From: Monosporascus cannonballus
Lineage: Eukaryota; Ascomycota; Sordariomycetes; Xylariales
NCBI GenBank assembly: GCA_004154925.1
Contig: QJNS01000052.1
Coordinates: 1-64,000, forward strand
DNA length: 64,000 bases
Direction of reading: 5' to 3'
Below the pieces are notes generated by a model that had not been told where the DNA came from, did no database searches, and saw nothing but the letters and a program-made list of their open reading frames with translations. Shown in pieces: positions 11,315-21,183 of this stretch. Position numbers and translations under genes: made by a program. Each line of letters begins with the position of its first letter. Positions within the stretch are counted from its first letter, which is position 1.

Positions 11315-12684
11315 CTACGGCTCCCACCTGGCCTCGAAGATACAGCTCTTCCTGTCCTCCGGCACCTGATACACGCCACGGAATCGCAACCTGGGGTCCG
11401 CCTCAGCGAACAGTGCCACGAACTCGTCCCGGGTCCGCTCCTTGCTGTTGAACACGGCCATCATCTGCAGGTCCATCTCGCGGATCAGCTTGGCATCGAG
11501 CAGCCGCCCGGGCGCGTCCAGGTCCTCAGGCGGCGGGACCACATACTCGGAGACGAGAACACGGGCGCCGGGCTTCAGCGCAGGCACCAGTGCGCGCAGG
11601 ATGGCTACGGACTCCCGGCGCGGCCAGTCGTGCATGATCTGGCGGAAGAAGTAGGCGTCGGCGCCGGCGAGGGGCTGCGGGTCGAAGAAGTTGTGCACCT
11701 GGTACGAGACGTTTTTGCTCCTCTCGGTGCGGGAGGTAGTGGTCTTTGCGGCCTCGATCACCTCATGGCGATCCTGCACTGTGATGCGGAATGAGGGGAA
11801 GGCCTCCGAGAGTGCCCGGGCCACGTGGCCGCTTCCGCCCCCGACGTCCACCACCGTCGCGTTGGGCGGCAGGGCCGTGCCCCACGGGTACGCCGCGACG
11901 TCGACGGTCTGCGGCCGATCGCCCGCGCTGCCGTCTGCGCTGCTGAACCCGGCCATACCCTCGTCGAAGCGGGCCTGCCGACCCGCGTCGCGGCTGAGCC
12001 ACTTGAAGAAGGGCTCGTCCGTGTCAAAAGCCGCGTTGACGCCGCACTCGGTAGGCGCGTCGCTCTGTGGCCATCTCCGCAGAGCAACCGGCAGAGCCAC
12101 AGCAATGGGTGCCAGGTCCACCATCACGAGGCGCAGGAAAGTCGCAAACTGGGGATCTCGAGCGAGCGTAGCTGACACGGAGGTGTGGGCGATGCGCCCG
12201 GGGCTGGGCTCACGGAAGATAAAGTTGGTCATGGCATAGCGGACGATGCGTGCGAGCTTATCCTCTTGTAGCTCTGACTTGGCAGCTAGGTCGCTCAGAG
12301 AAATGGAGCCGTCTAGCGGTACGAGGCGAGGGATGTTGAATTCCAGAAGTGTGCCTAATGAGGAGACGTCATGGTACTGAGCCGATTTATCAGCACAATC
12401 AAGTTCGCATAGATCTTGATTGGGGTCACGATCATCGTCCATGGGGTACGTACTGTGAAGGCGAGGAGACTGAGCTGCTGCCCTGGTCCTTGGACAAGTG
12501 CTTGAAGCTCGCGGGCGGCATTAGCGAGCTCTGTCGTTGCGGTCTCATTCACCCCCTTGAAATTTGGGGTCTCGATGTCCTGAACCGTCGTCGAAGGAAT
12601 GCCCCGATCTTGGATGCCACGAGAAAGTGCGGCGGCATTACGGGCGATGATGCCGCTCAACTGCTCAAGCGTTCTGGCCGTCAT
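11315..12684 (-). CDS. SAM-dependent O-methyltransferase 2, class II fungal type (430 aa, 2 exons)
   Basis: Exon 1 runs from the ATG at 12684-12682 to 12454. A GT-AG intron of 77 nt (12453-12377, donor GTACGT) follows, then exon 2 from 12376 to the stop at 11315. The splice joins LSLLAFT to YHDVSSLGTLLEF in phase 0. The N-terminal domain supplies dimerisation helices (NAARELQALVQGPGQQLSL). The SAM motif VDVGGGSGHVARAL starts at about residue 253, followed by FRITVQDRHEV. FFRQIMHDWPRRES carries the general-base His at about 326. PALKPGARVLVSEYVVPPP forms the late strand. It is GC-rich and intact, clearly divergent from O-methyltransferase 1, so it is not a recent tandem copy. It is divergently transcribed from the P450, suggesting co-regulation. 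The methylation target is unknown. Confidence 0.9.
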
Positions 12685-13099
12685 TGTGACAGGTGTGCAA
12701 TACGCCAACAACTCGAGTATTGGGGATCCAGTTCGTCCGATGTGGGGTCGCTAATAATACATCGCTTCTTCATGAACCAGTTCTCAGGTTACTCGGAGGT
12801 GCTGCTGGATCATTGCATTGCTCCTGAGGAGCCATGCTTACGCTGCAGTATGCGCCACTCGGATCCGCTTGGATGCCGAGAAGACAACGCGCATGACTCG
12901 GATTATCAGCCTTTTATATCGCATAACTCGGTGATAAAGCGCCTGGCTGAGATGCTACGGTGACATGTACACGAAGGGGTTTCGTGCTTTCTGTTCCTAC
13001 ATGACCACTGCTCTTAAGATAGAGTGGAGCATTGGGGCCAAACCTGGGGTAGCATCGAAGAATAATCACCGCTAGCTCAACATTCGAAATTAAGCCAGG
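12685..13099. promoter_or_regulatory. Bidirectional promoter of O-methyltransferase 2 and the P450, with repeated ACTCGG sites
   Basis: The 415 bp between two divergent ATGs holds four direct copies of ACTCGG (12791-12796, 12857-12862, 12896-12901, 12926-12931). An inverted CCGAG at 12876-12880 makes CTCGG-N13-CCGAG with the second copy. CGGATCCG (12860-12867) is a perfect palindrome. CGG half-sites are what fungal Zn2Cys6 regulators bind. The assignment as a regulator site is inference from recurrence. Confidence 0.5.
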
Positions 13100-14626
13100 A
13101 TGAATTACCAACAGGTCCTTTTCGGTGCTGCTGGCACTGTGGCAGCGGTCGTCTTCCTTTGTCGCATCGTCTTCAACGTCTTCATCCATCCCATTGCGCG
13201 CGTCCCGGGCCCTAAGATAGCCGCGGCTTCGGATCTATGGCTAATATGGCGCACCTTCACACTACGCAAGTGCGAGACCCTCCACGGCTGTCTGGCCAGG
13301 TACGGGTCCGTGGCCCGCATCGCGCCGAATAAGATCGTAGTCTCGTCCCAGCGGGATATCAAGACCATCTACAGCATCGGGACCAAGTGTCTCAAAAGTC
13401 AGTTTTACCCGCCGTGGGGTCTTAATGGCGCATCCAATATCTTCTCAACCATCGACACGAAGGACCATAGTCTGCGCCGCTCCATTACGGCCCGAACTTT
13501 CTCCAAAATCTCGGTGTTGCAGTTTATGCCGGAGCTGGTCCAGCATGCCCAAGCGCTGGCAGGTCGGCTGGAGCTGTTGTCTAAAGCCCACAACGGTAGT
13601 TCTTCAACAGTCGACTTCATCAAGTTGGCGCGCTATCTAGCATTGGACATGCTAGGTTCATCCGTCCTCGGCGAGGACTTTGGGCTGCTGAAGAATGGCA
13701 TCGAGCACCCCTTCGTGCACGACCTGGATTCCGCAGCTTTTGTAATTCCGATACGGGCTAGCTTGCCTGGCTGGCTGTGGACCATCCTCAAGCGCCTGCC
13801 AGCGAAGAAATGGCAGCACCATCTCGGTGGGGAGCAGCGTCTGGCTCATTACGCCGCTGGTACGGTCGACCGCACCTTCGCCGATGCCGCTCGGGGGAAG
13901 AAAGACGGCTTGGCACTCGTGTCGTCATATGCGAACTACGAGGCTCCCGATGGCGGACGCCTCAGCGCGGAGCGCATCATAGGAGAAATCGCCGCCGTAT
14001 ACTTCGCTGGGACGGACACGACGAGCATGACGCTCTCATTTGCTGCCTACGAGGTTGCACGAAGGCCCGATGTGCAAGATCGCTTGCGCACCGAACTCAT
14101 GGAGAAGGCCGGACCTGATTATAAGATTTTGTACGAGGCTCTGGAGAACGACTGCACGTACCTCAACGCCGTCATTTCGGAGGCGCTCCGGCTTTATGGA
14201 GCAATCCCGTCGCACCTAGAGCGCGTTGTCCCGGCCGGGGGCATTACGCTGTCTACAGGACATGAAATCCCCGCGGGAACCATTGTGGGGGTGCAGTCGT
14301 ACTCTCTACATCGGGACGCGAAGGTATTCCCCGGCCCGGAAGTGTTCGACCCCGATCGTTGGCTACAGGCGACGCCCGAGATGCGAAAGGCGCTGTCCCC
14401 ATGGGGTTTCGGCAGCCGCATCTGCATGGGCATGCACTTGGCCTACGTGGAGTTTCGGCTCGCGCTGGCCGTCCTCGTCGGGAACTTTGAGATCTCCCTC
14501 CCAGACGGTTTCGATCACAACGCCATGAGAATGCGCAATCTGTGGTTCGTCTTCCCGCAGGGAGGAGAGTTTGAATTGGTCATGACCCGATTGAGCAATG
14601 GGGAGCATCTTACCATCGGACCATGA
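13100..14626 (+). CDS. Cytochrome P450 monooxygenase (508 aa, intronless)
   Basis: Heme-thiolate monooxygenase that would oxidise the pathway intermediate at the ER membrane with electrons from NADPH-P450 reductase. The N-terminal anchor spans residues about 6-29, followed by the Pro-rich hinge HPIARVPGPK. The I-helix oxygen-activation motif is AGTDTTS (303-309). The K-helix ExxR is EALR (361-364). FDPDRW (416-421) is the PERF-like segment. The heme loop is WGFGSRICMG (435-444) with ligand Cys442. All signature residues are present and the length is normal, so it is likely functional. The general layout resembles CYPs of the pisatin demethylase/benzoate hydroxylase type, but I do not assign a CYP family. 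The lack of introns is notable beside intron-containing neighbours. It shares its promoter with O-methyltransferase 2. Confidence 0.95.
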   Translation: MNYQQVLFGAAGTVAAVVFLCRIVFNVFIHPIARVPGPKIAAASDLWLIWRTFTLRKCETLHGCLARYGSVARIAPNKIVVSSQRDIKTIYSIGTKCLKSQFYPPWGLNGASNIFSTIDTKDHSLRRSITARTFSKISVLQFMPELVQHAQALAGRLELLSKAHNGSSSTVDFIKLARYLALDMLGSSVLGEDFGLLKNGIEHPFVHDLDSAAFVIPIRASLPGWLWTILKRLPAKKWQHHLGGEQRLAHYAAGTVDRTFADAARGKKDGLALVSSYANYEAPDGGRLSAERIIGEIAAVYFAGTDTTSMTLSFAAYEVARRPDVQDRLRTELMEKAGPDYKILYEALENDCTYLNAVISEALRLYGAIPSHLERVVPAGGITLSTGHEIPAGTIVGVQSYSLHRDAKVFPGPEVFDPDRWLQATPEMRKALSPWGFGSRICMGMHLAYVEFRLALAVLVGNFEISLPDGFDHNAMRMRNLWFVFPQGGEFELVMTRLSNGEHLTIGP

Positions 14627-15798
14627 TAAAGGCTGCTTTCCCCCTACCCCCCCTTTTTATCCATATAATCGGGGTATTATTAGGCTTATGTTGTTAGGCG
14701 GTTATACTTGGCGGGTGCTTTTAAGAGAACCACAGAGGCAGAAGGGTACCGTTTCCAGGCTCTTCCCCACTGCCCTAAAAAGGATGCACACTCCCATATA
14801 ATCCAGAAAAGGATATCGTAATAAATACGGCCAACCATTCAAATATTCCGTTTAAAAAATGCTGATGGCAGGATTAAAACGCTCTTTTTCTGGCGAATGA
14901 TGCTACGAAAACCAGGGATTTATTGCTATTTGCTTGTTAAAATCATTTGTGGTGCTACTAGGCTGTTAGGTTTGGTTGCTACAAAGTGTGCGTTCTTTTC
15001 CAGGGCAGTTTGGGGGGGGGGGGGCTTCAAACCCGGGCACATATCACTGTCAATCATCTGCATCTCTACCGCATTCGCATTCTTGCTCCATATTAAGCTG
15101 ATAGCGTGTACGGTATATGAATGTCTCCGCAAGCTCCCTACGCCCTTTAATAAAGCTTAACGCGCGCGACAAAACATACTATTTCTGATACCGGATTTTT
15201 GTGCACATACTAGATTAGAAGGTCATCAATATCAATGAGTGGTTCGTGCTATGCTGTTAAAGCAGATACATGTATGTATGTAGGTCAGTTAACAGGGCGG
15301 TAGCGGTAATCTGTCTGAGCCCAAGACAGTGGGAAGGGTTCTATCCAATCTTGGTGTGCAGTAGATTGTGCGTCGAAAAGGAGAACAGCATATCTTACAT
15401 AGGTCGCCTGCTGCGTAACCAGAGCCTACCTAAATAGTATGCAGGCTAAGGTAACATCGTCATTGAGGTCGCTTGGTATGCCATGCCCGGGCGAGCGATG
15501 TTGTCCAATCCGTCTCTGCTGTCCGATCCATGCGTAGCTTGCAGGAATGCATTCCTTGCGTTACTCGTGTTCGCTTGTGTCACCCACCTACATAGAAGTC
15601 GGAAGTCGTAATAGTTTCCGCCTATGTCTCGGAATCCGAGTATGTCCACGGCCTACAAACCCGATTTCTTTGGTGCACCAATGTTAACCCCGGGCAGCTA
15701 AACCCGCTCGTTTCGGTTGAATGAAGACAAGGACAATATATCAATTATGAGACCGCCATTCTTCAATATGTAGCTTCCTGTTTTTCCACATCCCCTTG
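14627..15798. other. Intergenic region between P450 and aldo-keto reductase
   Basis: No supported gene. It contains a 13-base G run (15012-15024), a short ATGT tandem near 15270-15282 and the CTCGGA-N-TCCGAG palindrome at 15628-15640 (listed separately). An 87-codon frame at 14897-15160 has no recognisable motif. Confidence 0.5.
15628..15640. promoter_or_regulatory. Perfect palindrome CTCGGA-N-TCCGAG upstream of the aldo-keto reductase
   Basis: CTCGGAATCCGAG is a perfect 6+1+6 inverted repeat, 269 bp upstream of the ATG at 15910. It contains the same ACTCGGAT half-site (on the minus strand, reading through 15641) as the other cluster promoters. This is a good candidate for a dimeric Zn2Cys6 factor site. 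Confidence 0.5.
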
Positions 15799-15909
15799 AT
15801 GGCGAGACCCTCGCAATTTCTTCATCGAATAACCAAATCGTTCCGACACAAGGCATCATCCACCAGCCAACCATCCTCTGCAAGAACCCCAGACAGGCAA
15901 ACTATCAAA

Positions 15910-16982
15910 ATGGCCTCCAGCACCAACCCCCTTTCCGCTAGCCCCATTGGCTTTGGCCTGATGGGCATGACATGGCGTGCGAAGCAGACGCCCGACGAGC
16001 AGGCCTTCGCTGCGATGAAGGCAGCCGTCGCCAACGGCGCCACCTTCTGGTCTTCTGCCGACTTCTACGGCACGAGCGATCCATTGGCCGGTGTTAAGCT
16101 GCTGCGCCGCTACTTCGAGAAGTACCCTGAGGATGCCGCCAAGGTCAAGATCTTCATCAAGGGATGTGCCGACCCCGCGACCTTGGTCCCGACCAACGAC
16201 CGCGAAGGCGTCCGCGCCAGCGTGGAGAAGTGCGTCGGCGTGCTCGGCGACGTTAAGAAGATTGATGTCTTTGGTCCCTCGCGTCAAAACCCCGGCGTAC
16301 CACTCGAGGAAACCCTGGGCGAACTCAAGGCCCTCGTGGCAGAAGGTAAGATCGGTGGTGTCGGCCTGTCTGAGGTCGGCTCCGAGACCATCAAGAAGGC
16401 CCATGCCATCTGCCCGCTAAGCCTGGTCGAGGTCGAGTTCTCGCTCTGGAGCACCGACATCTTGACCAACGGCGTTGCTGCTACCGCTAAGTCGCTCAAC
16501 ATCCCTATCGTCGCCTACTCGCCCCTGGGACGCGGCTTCTTGACGGGCCAGCTCAAGAGCGTCAAAGATATCCCGGAGGGCGACATCCGCGCTTACTTCG
16601 ACCGCTTCCAGCCCGAAGTGCGTACCTTCTCTCTTAACATTTCCACTCAGTTTCTGTCGTTGCCAATACTGATTTTGATTTCCCGCCATAGAACTTCGAC
16701 AAGAACCTGGAGCTCGTCGACAAGCTCACCGCTTTCGCTCAGAATAAGGGTGTGACACCCCCACAGCTGGCTCTAGCTTGGGTTCTTGCAAACTCGAACT
16801 CAGGCAGCTGTGGCACCATCATCCCCATCCCAGGTGCTACTACTTCACAGCGCGTGGGGGAGAACACGAAGATCGTCACGCTGTCGCCAAACGAGAAGGC
16901 GCAGCTCGACGCCATTCTCAACTCGGTCCAGGTCGTGGGTGGCCGATACAACAAGCAATTGGAGATGACTCTGTGGGGATAA
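15910..16982 (+). CDS. Aldo-keto reductase, pyridoxal-reductase-like (332 aa, 2 exons)
   Basis: NADPH-dependent carbonyl reductase of the TIM-barrel family. Exon 1 is 15910-16617 and exon 2 is 16692-16982. The 74-nt GT-AG intron joins RFQPE to NFDKNLELVDKL in phase 0. Catalytic residues seen: Asp51 and Tyr53 in SSADFYG, and Lys84 in FIKGC. The usual catalytic His is replaced by Arg125 in FGPSRQNPG, as in the AKR8/YakC-type branch (aRvdP). The nucleotide site is IPIPGATTSQRVGEN near the C terminus. Length is normal. The main start has a strong context (CAAAATGG). An in-frame ATG at 15799 would add a basic, Ser-rich 37-residue N terminus. It could be a housekeeping vitamin B6 enzyme next to the cluster or a tailoring reductase; the upstream palindrome favours co-regulation. 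Confidence 0.9.
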
Positions 16983-17182
16983 AGAGGCAGTGGCAAGTTA
17001 AAAGGAAGTACGACGAGGGAGCGAAAGAATTTGATAACATAAATTAAACATAAAATATAACTAAAGTCCTCGCTGTCTTTTATTAAAATGAAGAAGGAAG
17101 ACTCTCTTTTATTGATTTCATCTTTTTTATCCGCTTCGTAGTCGTGCCTTGGTAGATACAAGTTCTAGAGAGAGTTTATTAA

Positions 17183-17330
17183 TTTAAATTTATTAATGAC
17201 CCTGGTTTAAGATATCCTACAGCGGTAAGAGTAATAGGCGTTATAAGAATAGCTTTAGGAATACCACGGTTGGATGAAGAGGCTATTATGAGGGAAATTC
17301 AATCGGTACGGAAAATTCCACGCCATGAAT
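17183..17330 (+). pseudogene. C-terminal coding remnant at the edge of the AT-rich block
   Basis: About 48 codons of clean, non-RIP coding-like sequence ending in TAG: FINDPGLRYPTAVRVIGVIR then IALGIPRLDEEAIMREIQSV and RKIPRHEL. The frame is closed by a TAA just upstream. I do not recognise the family. It lies 200 bp after the reductase and right before the AT-rich repeats, so it is probably the tail of a gene truncated by, or carried in with, repeat insertions. Confidence 0.3.
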
Positions 17331-17340
17331 TATAGTTGCT

Positions 17341-18256
17341 CCTATTATGCTAAACTTTTATATATCACACATTTTGGTAAAAATCACTATTTATTATTGG
17401 AGTTATTCATTATAGGCTCCGAGGTTAAAAAGCTTATATAAAACTCTGACATCACCTACTGAAGTATATAACTGAAAAAGGTGTATTAACAAGTTGTTAA
17501 CCTTTAAAAGATATTAAATAAAAGGTAGGAATAGTTAAATGTTTTAAATATACAGAGAAACAATAGTAGCAAAGAGATAAAGATATCGGAGTAATCGAAG
17601 TAGGTTTTTATTAAGCTGTTAGTTAATTAAGATATAACGTTGCTAGGTTCAATATATTCTCCTAGCTGTTAAAAAGTAATAATTGAAGGTTTTAGAGTAT
17701 TAAATAATTTTTCAAAAACAAAATACAGAAATAATTAACTTTAAATAAAAAAGAAAAATATAAAAGGTTATACCGCCGTTATCTTAATAAGTTTAACACG
17801 ATAACTCACAGATTTTTAATAGAATTTAAACTTATATTTTTTAAATGTTTTAAATTAATGTCATACGCTTAAGTTATAATATCTTTGTTAAAAGATTAAT
17901 TTAATAATTTAACATTTAAGACGGATTAAGATGTCGAAATAAAAAAGGTGTAATAGAAACGAATAATTGTATAAAAAAAGAAAATTATAAGGTTAAATTA
18001 TTAGTTAATCGTTAAAGTAAAATAACGTTATAAAAATATAGTAGCCGGACGAATTTTTAATGTTATTAAAGTTTTAATAGGCATTTATTTAATTTTTCTT
18101 TGCTACTTATAATTTACGAAATTAATAATTATAGATATTAACGAACTCCAGTATAAATTAGGCGAATAGTTTTTCTTTAAATAATTAATCGTCTCCTTTA
18201 TGTATTATCTACTTAGATAATTAGTTTTTTTAACTTAAATTTTATAGCTTTAAATA
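17341..18256. other. AT-rich, RIP-like sequence without readable gene
   Basis: Abrupt change to AT-rich, stop-dense sequence on both strands. No LTR, terminal inverted repeat or coding motif could be read. Probably the degraded outer part of a repeat (called G here). Confidence 0.5.
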
Positions 18257-18375
18257 TGTGATAATATGCACAGCTAGTCCTTATAAGGTGGATTAGAGTG
18301 TCCAAACCCCAATTGGGGTTTGGAATTGCTAACCTTTTGGTATTGTGGTTAGCGTCGCACCCTCGCTACCTCACA
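18257..18375 (+). mobile_element. 119-bp TGTGA...TCACA element, copy 1
   Basis: Starts TGTGATAATATGCACAG and ends CGCTACCTCACA, flanked by an exact 5-bp duplication AAATA (18252-18256 and 18376-18380). The interior has a perfect 24-bp palindrome (18301-18324) and a GC-balanced 3' part, in contrast to the AT-rich surroundings. The second copy, in the opposite orientation, is at 21065-21183, with the same length and about 85-90% identity. Short TG...CA ends with 5-bp TSDs suit a very small solo LTR or a MITE. Confidence 0.75.
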
Positions 18376-18380
18376 AAATA

Positions 18381-20424
18381 ATTTTAATGGAAAGAACTTT
18401 TTCTAATAATTTACAAAAGTGTTAACAATTTAGTTTTCGTATTTAAAATAATAATTACGTTTTGTTTATTAGCTTTTTATACTTTAAAATTATCGAAAAA
18501 TAATAATCCAAACTTTAAAGCTTTTTTTATATTAAAGTTATCTATAAAAAGTGTTATTTACGTGTAAGAACAATTATACGATGAGATTTTCGTTATTTTC
18601 GAATTATAGAGTTAAGATACGTATAAAGTAAGCGTAAAAAGTTTAGTTAATGGCGTTAAAATATGTAACGTTTGAATTTTTGTAATATCTTAATAAATAA
18701 AAAGTAGTTTTAATTAGGTCCGAACCAATATTAATTGCTTTATATACTACGTTGCCGATTTTCTAACGAAATACAGCTTTTTTGAAATTGACATTAAATT
18801 GACGTTATATTTGTTTTAAATTTTATTTTATTTTTAAAGTTTAAAATAACAATTTTCGATTTTAAAAAGTTTATAACGTCAGGAACTATCTTTTATAAGT
18901 TCTTTATAATAATTATAATTTTTATTACTTAATTACGTATAATAAATATTTCAAGTAATTAATAAAAGCCTTTAATGTTATGGATATAAAAACATTATTT
19001 TAAATCTTTTAGAAGTTTTTCGATATACGTTACATTACGAAACATATATATTATAAATATATTGTTAACTTAGAACAATAACGCTACTTAGTTATTATAT
19101 ATTATATTTTAATTTGTTGAAAGAAGTTTTAAATACAAAATTTTTAAATTTGTAATTAAGTTTTGTTATTATAGAAATAACAATTATTTTAAGCTGCATA
19201 ATTCATTTCAAAGTTTAATATAATAATTTAAACGTATAAATATTACGAAAACACAGATTCTCGTCTTTAAAAAGAAATTTTTAAAGACGAACGCTAATGC
19301 GTAGCGGCTAAACCTCGGCCAAAATCTTTAATTTTTCTAAATAATTTAGATAGTCTAAATAGTTTAACCAGAATATATAAATTACATAAATCTATAGTAC
19401 ACTTACTTAAATCCGATAAAAGATATAATATATAACTCTTTTTATAAATAATACCTATTTAATTTTGCTTTTGAATTATTAAGTTAAATTCTTAATTAAA
19501 AGCATTATTTTTTAATTAAAGAAAAAAATGCGTAAATCGTTTTAACGAATAAACCCAGAAATTATTCTACGCCTTATTATTCTTTACAAATTAAAACTTT
19601 TTTTGAGATGTTATATATACCTTTAAATAAATATATAACAAATTGGTTATATTTTAATAATTGCTTAATTAATAATCGATAAATACTTTATCGTTTAATT
19701 AAATACAAGCTTTTTTTGATAAAAATGATATTACAAAACGACATTTTAAAAAGAAATAAAGAATCCGATTTCCATTACAAACTAATACAAATAAATCATT
19801 AAACGAAATAATTACCTACTATTAAAAGAAATGCTTTAATTAATCGATAATATAACATCAATAACTATTCGATTTTAAAAAGTCTTTCTTCCTTCTAATA
19901 ACAACCTATTTCTACCAAAAATATTATTAAAATTTACGAATCTAAAACTAGAAATATTAAGAAAAAAAATATAAAACCAAACAAAAAGGCAAAAGAAAAA
20001 ACAAAAAAAAAGTTAACGAAAAACTATATATCTTAATAATAAAAGTCCGAATATTTTTTAAAAAGCTAAATTCGCTTAATAATAAAAGTCTTAACCTTAT
20101 TATTATTCGGTACAAATCAATTACGTAAAAACACCGTTTTACTTGCTAATTATAATAAAATATCAAATATCAAAGATTACAAATTAATTCCTTTTACGGC
20201 TTATAATAAATTTACGGATATAGGAATATTTCTAATTCAAGTTAAGTTTTGCGTTAGAGTTTATAAAAGTTCTTTAATTGAAAATTATCAAAATTTAATA
20301 CTCATTTCGCAACTATTCCTAAGAAAAATATTTTTATAATTCGAACCCATTATAAAAAACTATTTACAAACCTATCTTAATACCTTTTCGAATATAATCA
20401 ATTATATTTTTTTAAATAAATATC
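18381..20424. repeat. Outer repeat G, left part, heavily RIP-mutated
   Basis: AT-rich sequence interrupted at 20425 by Gypsy element F and resuming at 28952. It switches from T-rich to A-rich on the plus strand after about 19300, which suggests plus-sense coding in the right part. Lys-rich frames full of stops are seen near 19920-20030, but no domain can be named. A 13-bp perfect hairpin with a GAAA loop lies at 19261-19290. Confidence 0.4.
19261..19290. repeat. Perfect hairpin, 13-bp stem, GAAA loop
   Basis: TCGTCTTTAAAAA, loop GAAA, then the exact complement. It is followed by GC-richer sequence (19291-19322). No gene context was seen, and it may be a remnant of a terminal or subterminal inverted repeat. 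Confidence 0.5.
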
Positions 20425-20811
20425 TGTAACAGCTTGGCGATTTAACTAATTATTAAACCTAAATCGCACGAGTTTATATTGGCAGGAATATTATGAGATT
20501 TTAAGCAATAAATACAATTATTGCTTACTTTTCGTAATACTAAAAGCGTTTTAGGTAACTAATTATTATTATAAACTATTATTATTTATTTTATAAAAAT
20601 AACGAATATATACAGTTTATTTTAATTTATTAGCTTATTATAAATAAATTAAAAATCCGCGTTATTAGTTTATTCTTAATAAGTTGATAATTCGGCTTAT
20701 TGGCTTATTACAAATAAGTTGATAATCTGTTACGTAATTTAACTCATTTAATCTATTTAGTTATTTCTATTACAACCGTTTCTGGAGGCTGTGAATAATT
20801 AGAACGTAATC
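20425..20811 (-). repeat. 3' LTR of Gypsy F
   Basis: About 387 bp. It shares ends with the A, B and H LTRs (start TGTAAC...; end ...ACGTAA). Its middle carries degenerate tandem units around GCTTATTA...AAGTTGATAAT that are not found in the A or B LTRs. Confidence 0.75.
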
Positions 20812-21064
20812 CGATTTTTCTTTTCTAAAAATCTTACCCTCAAAAGTTTTTCTAATCAATCCATTATTTTTTTAAATTATGTTTAATTGTATTTCCAAAC
20901 CTCGTTTTCGTAAAACTGAATAATATCATACTTTAATTAACTTAATTAAAGTAAAAGATTTTAAATTTATGCCATATTTCTTTTGAAAAAACCTTATTCA
21001 ATACGTAATAAAAAGGATTTTTGTAATAAAAATATATATGTCGTAGCCGGTTCTATAATAAAAG

Positions 21065-21183
21065 TGTGAGATAACGAGAGTATAACGCTAGCCACAATAC
21101 CAAAAGGTCAGCAATTCCAAATCCCAATTGGGGTTTGGACACCCTAGTTCACCTTATAAAAACTAGCTGTGCATATAATCACA
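21065..21183 (-). mobile_element. 119-bp TGTGA...TCACA element, copy 2
   Basis: Same element as at 18257-18375, inverted. Exact 5-bp TSD AAAAG (21060-21064, 21184-21188). The homologous position in Gypsy H (near 30220) lacks the insertion, which proves it is an independent insertion into F and not a terminal repeat of a larger element. It stays GC-balanced inside a very AT-rich host. Confidence 0.8.

Noticed and set aside
11691..12239. Plus-strand frames of 116-182 codons
   Set aside because: Shadow frames of the GC-rich O-methyltransferase 2 gene, with Arg/Ser/Pro-rich non-natural composition.
12349..12963. 204-codon plus-strand frame
   Set aside because: Overlaps exon 1 and the intron of O-methyltransferase 2 and the divergent promoter; no domain.
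14897..15160. 87-codon frame between P450 and reductase
   Set aside because: Spans a 13-base G run and has no motif or plausible gene structure.
18330..18375. tRNA-like half (TTTGGTATTGTGGTTAGCG resembles a box A)
   Set aside because: No box B, anticodon arm or acceptor pairing can be found; at most a tRNA-derived motif.
18257..21183. A 2.9-kb DNA transposon with about 118-bp terminal inverted repeats
   Set aside because: The two inverted copies each have their own, different TSD, and the right copy is an insertion inside Gypsy F, so they are independent small elements.
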